Assembly: GCA_034509755.1 (NCBI GenBank)
Contig: CM067550.1
Location: 9,913,001 to 9,977,000 of the forward strand
From: Anisodus tanguticus
Taxonomy: Eukaryota > Streptophyta > Magnoliopsida > Solanales > Solanaceae
DNA: 64,000 bases
Direction of reading: 5' to 3'
Positions 54,082-64,000 of the stretch are shown here, one piece after another (positions within the stretch are counted from its first letter, which is position 1; each line of letters begins with the position of its first letter). The notes beneath the pieces are model-generated. The model was not told the DNA's origin and searched no databases. It saw only the letters and a program-made list of their open reading frames with translations. The position numbers were made by a program, and so were the translations under genes.

Positions 54082-55270
54082 TGGGCGCCTGACCGAAATT
54101 AAATACCCGCATTATGAGGTGGGCGCCTGACCGAAATTAAATACCCGCATTATGAGGTGGGCGCCGATGAAATTTAAATACCCGCATTATGAGGTGGGCG
54201 CCGACGTAAATTTAAATACCCGCATTATGAGGTGGGCGCCGACGTAAATTTAAATACCCGCATTATGAGGTGGGCGCCTGACAGAAATTTAAATACCCGC
54301 ATTATGAGGTGGGCGCCTGACAGAAATTAAATACCCGCATTATGAGGTGGGCGCCTGACTGAAATTAAATACCCGCATTATGAGGTGGGCGCCTGACTGA
54401 AATTTAAATACCCGCATTAGAAGGTGGGCGCCTGATTTAAAACATACCCGCATTAGAAGGTGGGCGCCTGATTTAAAACATACCCGCATTAGAAGGTGGG
54501 CGCCTGATTTAAAACATACCCGCATTAGAAGGTGGGCGCCTGACAGAAATTAAATACCCGCATTAGAAGGTGGGCGCCTGATTTAAAATATACCCGCATT
54601 AGAAGGTGGGCGCCTGATTTAAAACACACCCGCATTAGAAGGTGGGCGCCTGATTTAAAACATACCCGCATTAGAAGGTGGGCGCCCGATCGAAATTTAA
54701 ATACCCGCATTAGAAGGTGGGCGCCGATCGAAATTTAAATACCCGCATTAGAAGGTGGGCGCCCGACCGAAATTTAAATACCCGCATTAGAAGGTGGGCG
54801 CCTGATTTAAAACATACCCGCATTAGAAGGTGGGCGCCTGATTTAAAACATACCCGCATTAGAAGGTGGGCGCCTGACTGAAATTTAAATACCCGCATTA
54901 GAAGGTGGGCGCCTGACTGAAATTTAAATACCCGCATTAGAAGGTGGGCGCCTGACTGAAATTTAAATACCCGCATTAGAAGGTGGGCGCCTGATTTAAA
55001 ACATACCCGCATTAGAAGGTGGGCGCCTGATTTAAAACATACCCGCATTAGAAGGTGGGCGCCTGACTGAAATTTAAATACCCGCATTAGAAGGTGGGCG
55101 CTCGACCGAAATTTAAATACCCGCATTAGAAGGTGGGCGCCCGACCGAAATTTAAATACCCGCATTAGAAGGTGGGCGCTGATCGAAATTTAAATACCCG
55201 CATTAGAAGGTGGGCGCCTGACTGAAATTTAAATACCCGCATTAGAAGGTGGGCGCCTGATTTAAAACAT
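54082..55270. repeat. Tandem array of about 38-bp units, 31 copies, in the gypsy 3' region
   Basis: Counting 'cccgcatta', there are 31 units of 37-40 bp with the core 'ggtgggcgcc' and 'atacccgcatta'. Units 1-8 have ATTATGAGGT; units 9-31 have ATTAGAAGGT. Within each, two middle forms alternate: 'tgactgaaatttaaata' and 'tgatttaaaacata'. Frames on the minus strand (54340-55165) only reflect the repeat. It lies between the integrase and the 3' LTR. Confidence 0.97.
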
Positions 55271-56074
55271 CGTGTTGACGTAATGTAAAGTGTGGCCCTA
55301 TTGCCATGCCATGATAGTTAGTGTGGACATAAGCGATGCAAAAGTTGAGTCGATGAGAATGCGACCCTGTAAGTCGAAATACCGTTCTTTGCGTGGATAC
55401 AATACGGTTGGGAACATGTAGTTTAGCATGACGTCTTTGTACAATCTCCAAACAGGAAAGTGATCCTTGTGGTGAGCTGCGATGCGGAGATCCCTTGCGA
55501 ATTTGCTCATAAATGTTGCGATTCCCCGTCGCTTTCCACCTGAAGAACCTATACTCAAATAAATTTATGAGTTTGGGGAGGGGGAGTTGATTCGCGTTGA
55601 CTTTGTAGCTTTGGCCTAGATAGTGTATGTCCTGCTGATTCGGACCTGTAGCCCCTCTACGGTCCCCCCGTATTGGATAGTCGTTAATGAAAACATTTGT
55701 CGAAAACAATTTGTTTGTAACAAGTATGTTCTGTTGAACTCTAATGAAAAATGTTTGTTGAAAATAATTTGCTTATAAAAAGGTATGCATATATATAAAT
55801 GTACGTCGAAAAAGTGACATGCGGTGAAACAAAACAAACGTCTTATCCGGAGAGAAAATCTTCGGTCGACTTATTTTGCCGATGCTTTTCCAAGTTTATC
55901 GGCGTCCTCCGGCGATGATCCCCTTAAAAAAATGCCCCGAGTTTCGATATGTGAGAATGACGATCTTTTGAACGGACAACCGAGTCTTGTGTAGATTGCT
56001 TGCCTGCCCTATCAGGGTGATCAGATGGGTGTATTTTGTCATTTGTGAGATAAAGGAGAAAATATTTCCTAATG
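55271..56074 (-). other. Gypsy 3' non-coding region between the arrays
   Basis: Frames of up to 155 codons exist on the minus strand, but none matches a known domain, and the position after integrase is normally non-coding in this lineage. Confidence 0.5.
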
Positions 56075-56690
56075 GTGGGACAGAAGCCGATTTAGGCCGC
56101 CTACGTATCCCCATGAGGGAATCAGGTCGTGACGTAGTTCATTACAAGCAAAAGGGGTTGTAAGGGTTTTTCTAAAAATGGGACCGAAGCCGATGTGGCC
56201 GCCTACGTATCCCGCCGAGGGAATCAGGTCATGACGTAGTTCATGTTACAAGTAAAAGGGAACTGTAAGGGTTTTTCTAAAAGTGGGACCGAAGCCGATG
56301 TGGCCGCCTACGTATCCCGCCGAGGGAATCAGGTCATGACGTAGTTCAGGTTACAAGTAAAAGGGAACCGTAAGGGTTTTTCTAAAAGTGGGACCGAAGC
56401 CGATGTGGCCGCCTACGTATCCCGCCGAGGGAATCAGTCATGACGTAGTTCATGTTACAAGTAAAAGGGAAGCGTAAGGGTTTTTCTAAAAGTGGGACCG
56501 AAGCCGATGTGGCCGCCTACGTATCCCGCCGAGGGAATCAGTCATGACGTAGTTCAGGTTACAAGTAAAAGGGAACTGTAAGGGTTTTTCTAAAAGTGGG
56601 ACCGAAGCCGATGTGGCCGCCTACGTATCCCGCCGAGGGAATCAGGTCATGACGTAGTTCAGGTTACAAGGAAATGTGTTTCTGGGGAAA
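56075..56690. repeat. Tandem array of about 104-bp units, 6 copies
   Basis: The unit 'gtgggaccgaagccgatgtg', 'gccgcctacgtatcccgcc', 'gagggaatcaggtcatgacg', 'tagttcaggttacaagtaaa' and 'gtaagggtttttctaaa' repeats six times; the first is the most diverged (cagaagccgatttagg) and the last is cut. The 'gcctacgtatcccgcc' block, in a changed form, recurs once more at 56730. Confidence 0.95.
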
Positions 56691-56787
56691 TTTGCAATCT
56701 AGGAAACGGAACCCGACATGGGTTCTTTGCGTATCCCGCCTGGGAGCGCAATTTTACAACATAAGGAATGCATTACATATAAAAATC

Positions 56788-57900
56788 CTAAATGTAGTAT
56801 CTTTTTACTGCATCCGCGTTGATAGCTTTTGGCCATACTTCACCGTCCATTTCAGCTAGAATTAATGCTCCTCCAGTCAACACCCGGTGAACCATATAAG
56901 GCCCTTGCCAGTTAGGTGCGAATTTTCCTTTAGCTTCATTTTGGTGCGGGAATATGCGTTTTAGCACCAATTGCCCTAGTTCGAAAGTCCTTGGTTTTAC
57001 TTTCCTGTTGAAAGCTTTGGCCATTCTCGTTTTGATAAAGTTGTCCGTGACAGACTGCGTTCAATCGCTTTTCATCAATCATCATCAATTGTTCGTACCG
57101 ATTCTGTATCCATTTTGCTTCGGTCAGCTCGGCTTCTTGGATAACTCTCAAAGATGGTATTTCTACTTCTGCTGGTAACACAGCTTCTGTTCCATAGACC
57201 AATAGATACGGCGTTGCCCCAGTAGAAGTCCTGATTGTAGTGCGATATCCCAAAAGTGCAAAGGACAAATGCTCATGCCAGTGCTTGTAATTATCAATCA
57301 TCTTTCGTAGTATTCTTTTGATGTTTTTGTTGGCCGCTTCGACTGCTCCGTTCATCTGAGGTCGGTATGGAGTGGAATTGCGGTGAGTGATCTTAAACTT
57401 TTCGCATATCTCATTCATCAGATTACTGTTGAGATTAGCTCCATTGTCTGTTATAATCGACTCAGGGATTCCAAATCGACAGATGATGTTGTTGCGGACA
57501 AAATCAACTACCACTTTCTTTGTTACTGACTTGTGGGACGATGCTTCTACCCACTTCGTGAAATAGTCAATTGCCACTAGAATAAATCTGTGTCCATTTG
57601 ATGCGCGCAGGTTCAATAGGGCCAATGACATCCATGCCCCAAGCCGCGAATGGCCAAGGAGAGCTCGTCACATTGAGTTCGTTAGAAGGCACCTTGATTA
57701 GATCGCCATGAATCGACATCGATGGCATCTTTGCACGAAGTGGATGCAATCTGTTTCCATGGTCATCCAAAAGTATCCCGCTCTTAGAATCTTCTTTGCC
57801 AAAGTGAAGCCATTCATGTGAGGCCCGCACGTGCCTCCGTGTATCTCTTCAACTAAACCGCTTGCCTCTCGAGCATCAACACATCTTAACAAACCGAGAT
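56788..57900 (-). pseudogene. gypsy integrase
   Basis: The zinc-finger part (57892-57698) has GGTCGPHMNGFTLAKKILR-type sequence (GTCGPHMNGF) and CHRCRF. The core (57631-56936) has ILVAIDYFTKWVEASSHK, RFGIPESIITDNGANLNSNL, STPYRPQMNGAVEAANKNIK and LSFALLGYRTTIRTSTGATP with all three D,D,E positions. The C-terminus (57024-56788) has FELGQLVLKRIFP and GKFAPNWQGPYMVHRVL. A frame change separates the finger and core (near 57600) and the core and C-terminus (near 57030). Integrase inserts element DNA into host DNA. Confidence 0.92.
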
Positions 57901-58093
57901 CTGAGTCCTCCGATAAAGGATTTCTCCGTTCAGAAGAAATGGTTTGCTATCCTCCTAAGTGTCCTCTTTTGTATACTTGGTTATGCCTTCGGATATTCAT
58001 CTATCTTGAGATATCTCTTAATGTCGTGGTACCAAGGCTTTCCATCCAACTCTTCATCTATATTGAAACAATATGCCTTACGATCCGATAAGC

Positions 58094-58560
58094 TCACCTT
58101 GATGGGATCAATGTAGTTCTTATCTCTGGATGTTGAATCATGGAGGACAAGGTGTTGCCAGAGCATCGCCGAACTCGTTTTGAGTTCGTGGGATATGCTT
58201 GAATTCTATCTTGCTGAATTTTTTGCATAATTCTTTCACGCAATGCAGTGTAAGGAAGTATCTTCCCGTTCTTGGTCGCCCATTCGCCTTGCACCGATGA
58301 ATCAATAAGTCCGAATCACCTATAACCAATAATTCTTGAATGTTCATATCAACATGACCATTCTAAGTCCGAGTATACAAGCTTCATATTCCGCCATATT
58401 GTTGGTGCATGGAAATCGGAGCTTCGCCGAAATTGGGTAGTGTTGACCCGATTCGAAATCAAAACTCGCTCCAATACCAACTCCTTTGAAATTTGCAGCT
58501 CCGTCGAAGAACATTCTCCAACCTCGGGTACTCTTTCGAGATGTCTTCTCCAACAACAAG
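58094..58560 (-). pseudogene. Second RNase H (archaeal type) of the Tat/Ogre polyprotein
   Basis: WRMFFDGAANFKGVGIGASF (catalytic Asp in FFDG), AKLRFPCTNNMAEYEACILG (catalytic Glu in AEYE) and, after a frame change, LLVIGDSDLLIHRCKANG (catalytic Asp) follow each other. This extra RNase H after the normal one is characteristic of the Tat/Ogre branch. Confidence 0.85.
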
Positions 58561-59060
58561 ACCTCCTCGTCCGGAAAATAAGTCCGGAGAGGCATGTATT
58601 CTTCATCCACGGGGTTTTCAGCAAGATGGTCGGCTAGTGCTTGTCCTTTGATAGCCTTTTGGGTGACATATATGATATCGAACTCACTTAGCAAGATTTG
58701 CCACTTTGCTAGCTTCCCAGTGGGCATGGGCTTCTGAAAGATGTATTTGAGCGGGTCCATCCTTGAGATGAGATAAGTGGTATATGCAGACAGATAATGT
58801 CTAAACTTTTGTGCAATCCATGTTAAGGCACAACAAGTGCGTTCCAGCAAAGTATACCGAGCTTCATACGGTGTGAACTTCTTGCTTAAGTAGTATATGG
58901 CTTGCTCCTTCTTTCCTGTTTCGTCATGTTGTCCCAGCACGCATCCAAATGCATTTTCTAACACAGACAGATATAACAGCAACGGCCTTCCGGGCTCTGG
59001 AGGCACCAAAACAGGTGGGTTAGACAAGTATTCTTTGATTCTATCAAAAGCTTGCTGGCA
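58561..59060 (-). pseudogene. gypsy RNase H
   Basis: The frame has GRPLLLYLSVLENAFGCVLG, KEQAIYYLSKKFTPYEARYT, LERTCCALTWIAQKFRHYLS, YLISRMDPLKYIFQKP and KWQILLSEFDIIYVTQKAIKG. It follows RT and shares one frame (58344-59027) with the start of the second RNase H. The first catalytic Asp of the usual 'LYLSVSDxAxG' is replaced (SVLENAFG). Confidence 0.88.
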
Positions 59061-59942
59061 ATCCGATGTCCACTTGGTAGCGGCGTCTTTCTTCGTAGCT
59101 TGAATATTGGCTCACATATCACCGTTGATTGTGCTATGAACTCCTCGATGTAATTGAGGCGACCAAGGAAACTCATCACGTCCTTTCGACTCTTTGGAGG
59201 AGGCAAGTCTTGAATAGCTTTTACCTTCGAAGGGTCTAATTCAATACCTCTTCTACTCACGATGAAACCTAGCAGCTTCCCAGCAGGGACACCAAACGCA
59301 CACTTTGCAGGGTTTAACTTTAGGTTATACCGCCTCGGCCCGGTCAAAGAACTTCTCTAAATCATCGTCAAGTGATCTGAAGTCTTTCGCGACTTAATAA
59401 TAACGTCATCCACGTAGACCTCTATTTCTTTGTGGATCATATCATGAAAAATGGTAGTCATGGCCCTCATGTAGGTGGCACCTGCATTCTTGAGTCCGAA
59501 CGGCATTACCCGATAACAAGATACTCCCCAAGGTGTAGTGAATGGCGTCTTCTTCATCCATCAAGATTTGGTGGTAACCAGCAAGCAATCAACAAATGAT
59601 TGCAATTCATGCTTTGCACAGTTGTCAATGAGTATGTGAATATTCGGAAGAGGAAGTCATCCTTCGGGCTAGCCTTGTTGAGATCCCGATAATCCACGCA
59701 CACTCGTATCTTTCCATCTTTCTTTGGCACAGTACAATGTTGGCCAACCAAGTCGGGTATCTTGTGACTCGAATGACCTTTGCATCGAATTGCTTGGACA
59801 CCTCTTCCTTGACCCTTAAACTCAAATCGGGCTTGATTTTCCTTGGTTTTTGTTTCACCGGAGGGTAGGACGGATCAATAGGTAATCTATGTGAAACAAT
59901 ATCCGTGCTCAAACCACGGCATCTCGTCATAAGACCAAGCAA
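59061..59942 (-). pseudogene. gypsy reverse transcriptase
   Basis: In order: PVKQKPRKIKPDLSLRVKEE and YPTWLANIV (59942-59760), KIRVCVDYRDLNKASPKDDF (59751-59690), YRVMPFGLKNAGATYMRAM and the catalytic VYVDDVIIKSR (59557-59360), then LNPAKCAFGVPAGKLLGFIV and GRLNYIEEFIA (59347-59060). At least three frame changes separate these. The active site YVDD is intact. Confidence 0.92.
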
Positions 59943-60239
59943 ATATGTCGATATATTGCCTCAAAAGATCCGTCGAGTTCTTTCCTTTGTGGGGCGTTCG
60001 GATGGACGCCGATTCTTGTTTCCTTCACATTTTCCGCATCCCCCAAATTCTATCGCCTCGTTTCATCTAAATTTGGTTTTGGTTTATTCTCAAAATGTTC
60101 CAACTCCTCGGTCAATTCTTCCGTCGCGAGTCTTCCTCATACTCTTCGAAGTCCCGTTCATTGTTTGGATTTTGTTTGTTTGTTTCATTACATGTCACAT
60201 TCACATTATCGACGATTTATTAGTTTGCATGCTTTGAAA

Positions 60240-60508
60240 GAGAAAAGAAAATTAGTAAACAAAATAAATTTTGAAATAGCAAAAGCAAGGTGGATTTGTC
60301 ATTTAAGTTTTCAAAAGACGGAGGCAAAACACATTAAAATGCATAGATGCGATTCAAGCCTCAATTAGAATCGCATTGTTTCAAAAAAGTACTAAGGTAG
60401 TTTCTACCAAGCTTCCCGGAGAAACAGGTCGGGGCACAGGTCCAATTTTCAAAATATCTCCATGTTTTGCATCCCAAATAGTTGGGCCTTCATTAAAATC
60501 ATCCGTAA
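60240..60508 (-). other. Gypsy linker between G-patch and RT
   Basis: No domain is recognised on either strand. Composition is A/T-rich. 59943-60239 upstream of it is probably the decayed acidic linker before RT. Confidence 0.4.
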
Positions 60509-60814
60509 TTACATTGCATTCCATTTCTTCTTCTCGCAATGAAAAGGCTTTTGAGTCCTTCCGCGAGGTCGTCGCATCATCTTCATTCGACTTCGAGCGG
60601 CATATGCTTTGACAAATGACCGATTCAAGGGTGGAAGAGGCTTTGGCAAGGGAGTGTCCCTTTTCTTTCGGAAGTTGACCGATAAGACCTCTTTAGAAGT
60701 GGGTTTGTATCCGAGACCAAAAGTATCCTTCTTACTGAGCAAGTGAACAGGCTCCACCATACCTTCTAAATTCAATCCGAGGCCTCGACCGGGCTTAAAG
60801 CCATTCTTCAACAT
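60509..60814 (-). pseudogene. G-patch domain within the gypsy polyprotein
   Basis: The frame starts MLKNGFKPGRGLGLNLEGMV and has TFGLGYKPTSKEV, the glycine pattern of a G-patch (GxxxGxGLGxxxxG). G-patch domains bind RNA or activate helicases and are found between protease and RT in some Tat/Ogre elements. Here it follows the protease region with a frame change at about 60810. Confidence 0.8.
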
Positions 60815-61343
60815 TTCCTAGGCCACCATGGTAATTTCAATATTTCAGCTTTGGAGGCACATGTAATTTCTCTGACATGGAAGACAGACCCATCCAGTGT
60901 ATCTACGCTTTCAACAGCAGGGATCTGTTCTTCGGGACATATTGAATTGCTCCCTTCTCCGTGTACCACGACCTCATGATGATCCCAGACAAACTTCAAA
61001 CTCGATGTAGGGTAGAAGGAACCGCACCGTACCACATGGATCCAAGGTCTACCCATTAGTAGGTTATAGCCTAGGTAGATATGTCTAATACTTGGAATTC
61101 CACGATGAACTCTACGGGCCCCACTTGTAATGTTAAATCCATTTCTCCCATAACGCTCCTTTGGGCTCCATCAAAACCTTTAACTCTCACATGACTTTCG
61201 CGAATCTTTCCAATGCTAATTCCCAAGGCTCGGAGAGTCGCCGCAGGACAAATATTGACGGCCGAGCCTCCATCAATCAATACCTTAGAAATGAACTTGT
61301 TCATGCACTTTATCGTTATGTTCAAAGCTTTGTTGTGGCCCAA
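60808..61343 (-). pseudogene. gypsy aspartic protease region
   Basis: 61343-61071 contains FISKVLIDGGSAVNICPAAT (active site DGG in the usual DTG/DSG position), IRESHVRVKGFDG and LTLQVGPVEFIVEFQVLD. 61056-60808 continues MGRPWIHVVRCGSFYPTSSL and KFVWDHHEVVVHGEGS. A stop at about 61064 breaks the frame. The protease would process the polyprotein. Confidence 0.85.
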
Positions 61344-61754
61344 ACCCTCGGTGGCAATTCTTTGTCATGAAAAGAGACTTTATGGGCCTCTAAAAATCTG
61401 TCCGACCAAGGCCGAGAGTTTCTCGCCCGTGGTCTCTCTCGAACATAAGCTTCTTTGAGTACTTCCAATAAAGCGCGTCCGTGGTCCGGAGAATTCATCA
61501 ACAATGATAGCAAAGAAATCGAGCCGGTGTTTTCTTCAATTGCTCTACAACAATGAATACTCCTTGGTTGGCATTTTCCTCCTAATTCTTCCACTTCGGT
61601 CTCTGTTACAACCTTTTCGGATTGTCGCGGGGGCATAACATCGTCCGGATCTTGTCATACCAGCGACGACAACTTCTACAATTTGTTTCTCCTTTCCCCG
61701 CTCCTTTCCCCAATCGAATAGCTCCAAGGGGCGTTTTGGTATCGACGGACGTCG
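61344..61754 (-). pseudogene. gypsy gag-protease linker
   Basis: 61636-61322 has EFLRVLKEAYV-like text (GRALLEVLKEAYV) and RFLEAHKVSFHDKELPP, a conserved block before the protease in Tat-type elements. The rest is Lys/Glu-rich linker. Confidence 0.65.
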
Positions 61755-63859
61755 TCACCATCCGCGATTTCGGAGGAGTACTTCCACTTCAAACGGTGCC
61801 CTCACTTGAACCGTAATTATAGGGGTGATCAAAGCCGATGATTCAACCCTTTCCTTTGTTCGGACCGGCACAAAGGTCCCTTCCAAACCATTTTCTTCAT
61901 CAACGGTAATCATGTTTATATTGGCATTGTCATGATTTGGCAAAGGGTTATTATTTACATTAGGGGGCCCTTTCGGTTGGATAATTCCCTCTTTGATCAA
62001 AGCCTCGATCTTGTCTTTGAGGGCAAAGCAAATTCCGGTGTCATGTCCGGCGATCCCGAGTGGTACGCACAATGCTTAGTTTCATCATACGATCCGGGAA
62101 TAGGATTGGGGATATGCCCCGGGGATGGGTTGGAGTATTCCCGCGGTCCTCAATCTTTCGTATAGTTGGGCTAGAGGTTCGGCTAAAGGTGTATATGTTT
62201 TGACTGGCCTTCTTTCGTGATTTGCCCGGGGTCTGGGAGTATTTGGTGGATGGGCTTGCGGCTGAGGTGGATGTGTGGGTTGATACTGTGGGGAATTTCT
62301 ATAGGTAGGTGCTCGTGGTGGGCTATATATTGGTTGGGTATGATAGACAGGGTAGGGAGTAGGCGAGTGTTGACAATAAGGCTGAGGGCTTTGTGTGCTT
62401 TGGCTATAGTAGGAGGGCTGATGATTTTGGGTGTTTTGATTATAGTAGGGGAGGCCGGGATGATGGGCTTTGGTAGGTTGGCATTTGGTTGGACCTATGT
62501 TCCCGGACCGCCATGACAGGGGACGCTCCATCCCTCCTCTTCTTAATTGCTCCCCCGAATGAGTCCGACCGAATGGCCTTACTTGTCCGCCCGCAATAAT
62601 CGCTAAGTTCGTGATTCTCCTCGTTTTGATACCTTCTTCTATGAAATCTCCCATCCCGACCACTTCGAGAGAAATTCCGTCCAATGACGCTTATCATTTT
62701 CTCATAATAAGTTGCATCCTTCATAGATTGCACAAAGAGCGTGGTCATTTCACTTTTTCGCCATCGGAGGTTGAACCCTTGTCGCTTCCGCCCTCCACCT
62801 CATGGCATATTCCCCGAAAGTCTCTCGTAGATTTTTTTTTCCAATTTCATTAGATAAAATCTATCCAAGCGTGTCGGTGTTAAACCCGAACCTATCCACA
62901 AAATCCCGTGCCATTGTGCCCCGGCTTATGCCATTTTCGCGGGTCCCGGCTTGTGTACCGATCGAGCGCTTTCTCCCGTCAAACTTCTTATGAACAACTT
63001 CATTATTATGGCCTGGTCCTTACCCACTCCAACAAATGACTTGTCACAATACGATCTCAAATGAGCGCGAGGATTTCCCTTTCCATCGAATAAGTCAAAT
63101 TTTGGTACCTTATACCCGATAGGCAATCGAACGTCGGGATGCATGCAGAGATCTTCATACTCGAGTCCTTCATGCCCCTTGCCTGGTTTGAAGGTTTTTA
63201 AATGCTTCTTTTAGGCTATGAATTTCCCTTGCCATACTTTCATCATTTCTAATCCTTGCTTGCCTTTCCATCTCTTCATATTGGTCTATCTCTTGATGAT
63301 GTATGTTTGGTATGGTAGAAGTAGAAGGTTGGGCTTCCGCTGCATATACCGGTGGCACATACTGCTTGTTAGTGATGTGTGCCATTGGTATTTGTTGGGT
63401 TGCCTGGTAATTTTGTGTGGTAGGGATATTTTGGACAAGTGGGGTAGTTTGGGAAAGTGGAGCTTGATGTATATATGGAGCTGTGAAGGATACTGGGTCA
63501 TTTTGTAGCGGGCTTTGTTGTGGACTGCGGCTGCGGGTTGATAGGATGCGGATTGGTTTCGCTTGGTAAGGGATTTCGGGGAAGGTTCGGGGAAATGATG
63601 GTTCATGAGATGGAAAGGTGTGTGGTGCAGCCGCGCTCGTCTCTTGTTCGACGGCAAAGGAGTGTTGATGTCGATGGAAAGATTGGTAAGATTTCGGAGC
63701 CGTTCGATCTCGCCTTGCATAGTTGCCATTTGCCTTTGCAGTAGTTGGGCGAGGTATTCATCCGGACGGAAGTATTTCTCCTTTCCGATGTCTCCGGTTC
63801 ACCTCCCGGAGAGCGACAAGTCCCAAACCGGTTTGTTCGGTTGCCCTCGAATCGCTCAT
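61755..63859 (-). pseudogene. gypsy gag
   Basis: The start is probably the ATG at 63859 (MSDSRATEQTGLGL). After a frame change near 63760 come MATMQGEIERLRNL (63729), RNDESMAREIHSLKEAF (about 63250), then the capsid-like GYKVPKFDLFDGKGNPRAHL and KDQAIIMKLFIRSLTGES (63144-62926). A Pro/Tyr/Gln-rich region follows (62684-62085), then GHDTGICFALKDKIEALIKE (62072-61950), a cysteine-poor relic of the nucleic-acid-binding region, and VNNNPLPNHDNANINMI. At least four frame changes are present. Confidence 0.85.
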
Positions 63860-64000
63860 TTTGTCGGATGATTGTGCCTTGGATCTCGTGAAGTAATGGT
63901 GTTTCGCCGTTTCAATCAACGCGAATCAACTCGGGAAATAAAGTAGGCAAAATAAACCTCCTCCAAAAAATGAAACAAACCAAGTTAGTATGAGACGAAT
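63860..64000 (-). other. Gypsy leader before gag
   Basis: Non-coding sequence upstream of gag. The primer-binding site and 5' LTR must be to the right of the window. Confidence 0.5.

Larger units (their letters stand above)
50069..64000 (-). mobile_element. Ty3/gypsy element of Tat/Ogre type (5' end off window)
   Basis: Read on the minus strand from the right edge: leader, gag, a protease region, G-patch segment, RT, RNase H, a second (archaeal-type) RNase H, integrase, a long non-coding 3' region with two tandem arrays, polypurine tract, and a 3.6-kb 3' LTR. A second RNase H after the first, G-patch, long LTR and repeat-rich 3' region are all features of the Tat/Ogre lineage. Numerous stops and frame changes mark it as non-functional. 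More than 13.9 kb lie in the window. Confidence 0.92.

Noticed and set aside
54340..55165. Repetitive open frames (MRVFKFRSGAHLL-type) on the minus strand
   Set aside because: They arise because the 38-bp unit happens to lack stops in one frame; they lie in the non-coding 3' region of the gypsy element and change frame with unit length.
54082..55270. CRISPR-like look of regular short repeats
   Set aside because: Units are directly adjacent with no unique spacers, and the setting is a plant retroelement.
55242..55709. 155-codon minus-strand frame between gypsy arrays
   Set aside because: No domain recognised, and its C-terminus runs into the tandem repeat; probably chance in the non-coding 3' region.

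Overview
This is a stretch of plant nuclear DNA from a eudicot, most likely Solanaceae. The evidence is intron-containing genes with GT-AG splicing, plant-only gene families (RALF, R2R3-MYB, REF/SRPP), an Au-type SINE, RTE LINEs with the GTT-rich 3' tail common in Solanaceae, Ty1/copia elements, and a very long Ty3/gypsy element of the Tat/Ogre type. The species cannot be fixed from the sequence alone.

Four host genes are supported. (1) A REF/SRPP-like lipid-droplet protein gene on the minus strand at 600-1742: two exons visible, the rest off the left edge or lost. (2) An intact single-exon TSPO (TspO/MBR) gene on the minus strand at 3488-4090. (3) A complete 13-exon ALG3 gene on the plus strand at 23443-37331, encoding the ER mannosyltransferase of N-glycan precursor assembly; I could join all exons in frame to 442 codons. 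(4) An intact RALF peptide-hormone gene on the minus strand at 40315-40680. Two related R2R3-MYB remnants at 13.8-14.1 kb and 22.5-22.7 kb are pseudogene copies of one duplicated segment.

Most of the rest is mobile DNA. 1-215 is the tail of a hAT element; 4.8-6.0 kb is a CACTA-like element filled with a GACCTCATGAGGTC palindrome; 7.2-13.5 kb is a mosaic of two copia families; 15.9-18.6 kb is an internally deleted copia element with a perfect target duplication; 18.8-19.6 kb is a non-autonomous hAT element with its 8-bp duplication; 20.5-21.7 kb is a Mutator-like MITE; 41.6-45.6 kb is a copia element with both LTRs; 46.9-48.5 kb holds two further copia remnants. From 50.07 kb to the right edge lies one Tat/Ogre-type gypsy element on the minus strand, with a 3.6-kb 3' LTR, two tandem arrays in its 3' non-coding part, and broken gag, protease, G-patch, RT, RNase H and integrase segments.

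ALG3 intron 3 is 7.6 kb because an RTE LINE landed in it and a 3.37-kb hAT element then landed inside the LINE (8-bp duplication CTCTAAAC). ALG3 intron 2 is largely a minisatellite whose unit repeats the real 3' splice-site sequence. Despite this load every exon of ALG3 remains open. I found no CRISPR array, rRNA, canonical tRNA or prokaryotic feature. The most unusual structures are the CACTA palindromes, the two-subfamily 38-bp array in the gypsy 3' region, the decoy acceptors in ALG3 and the nested hAT-in-LINE.
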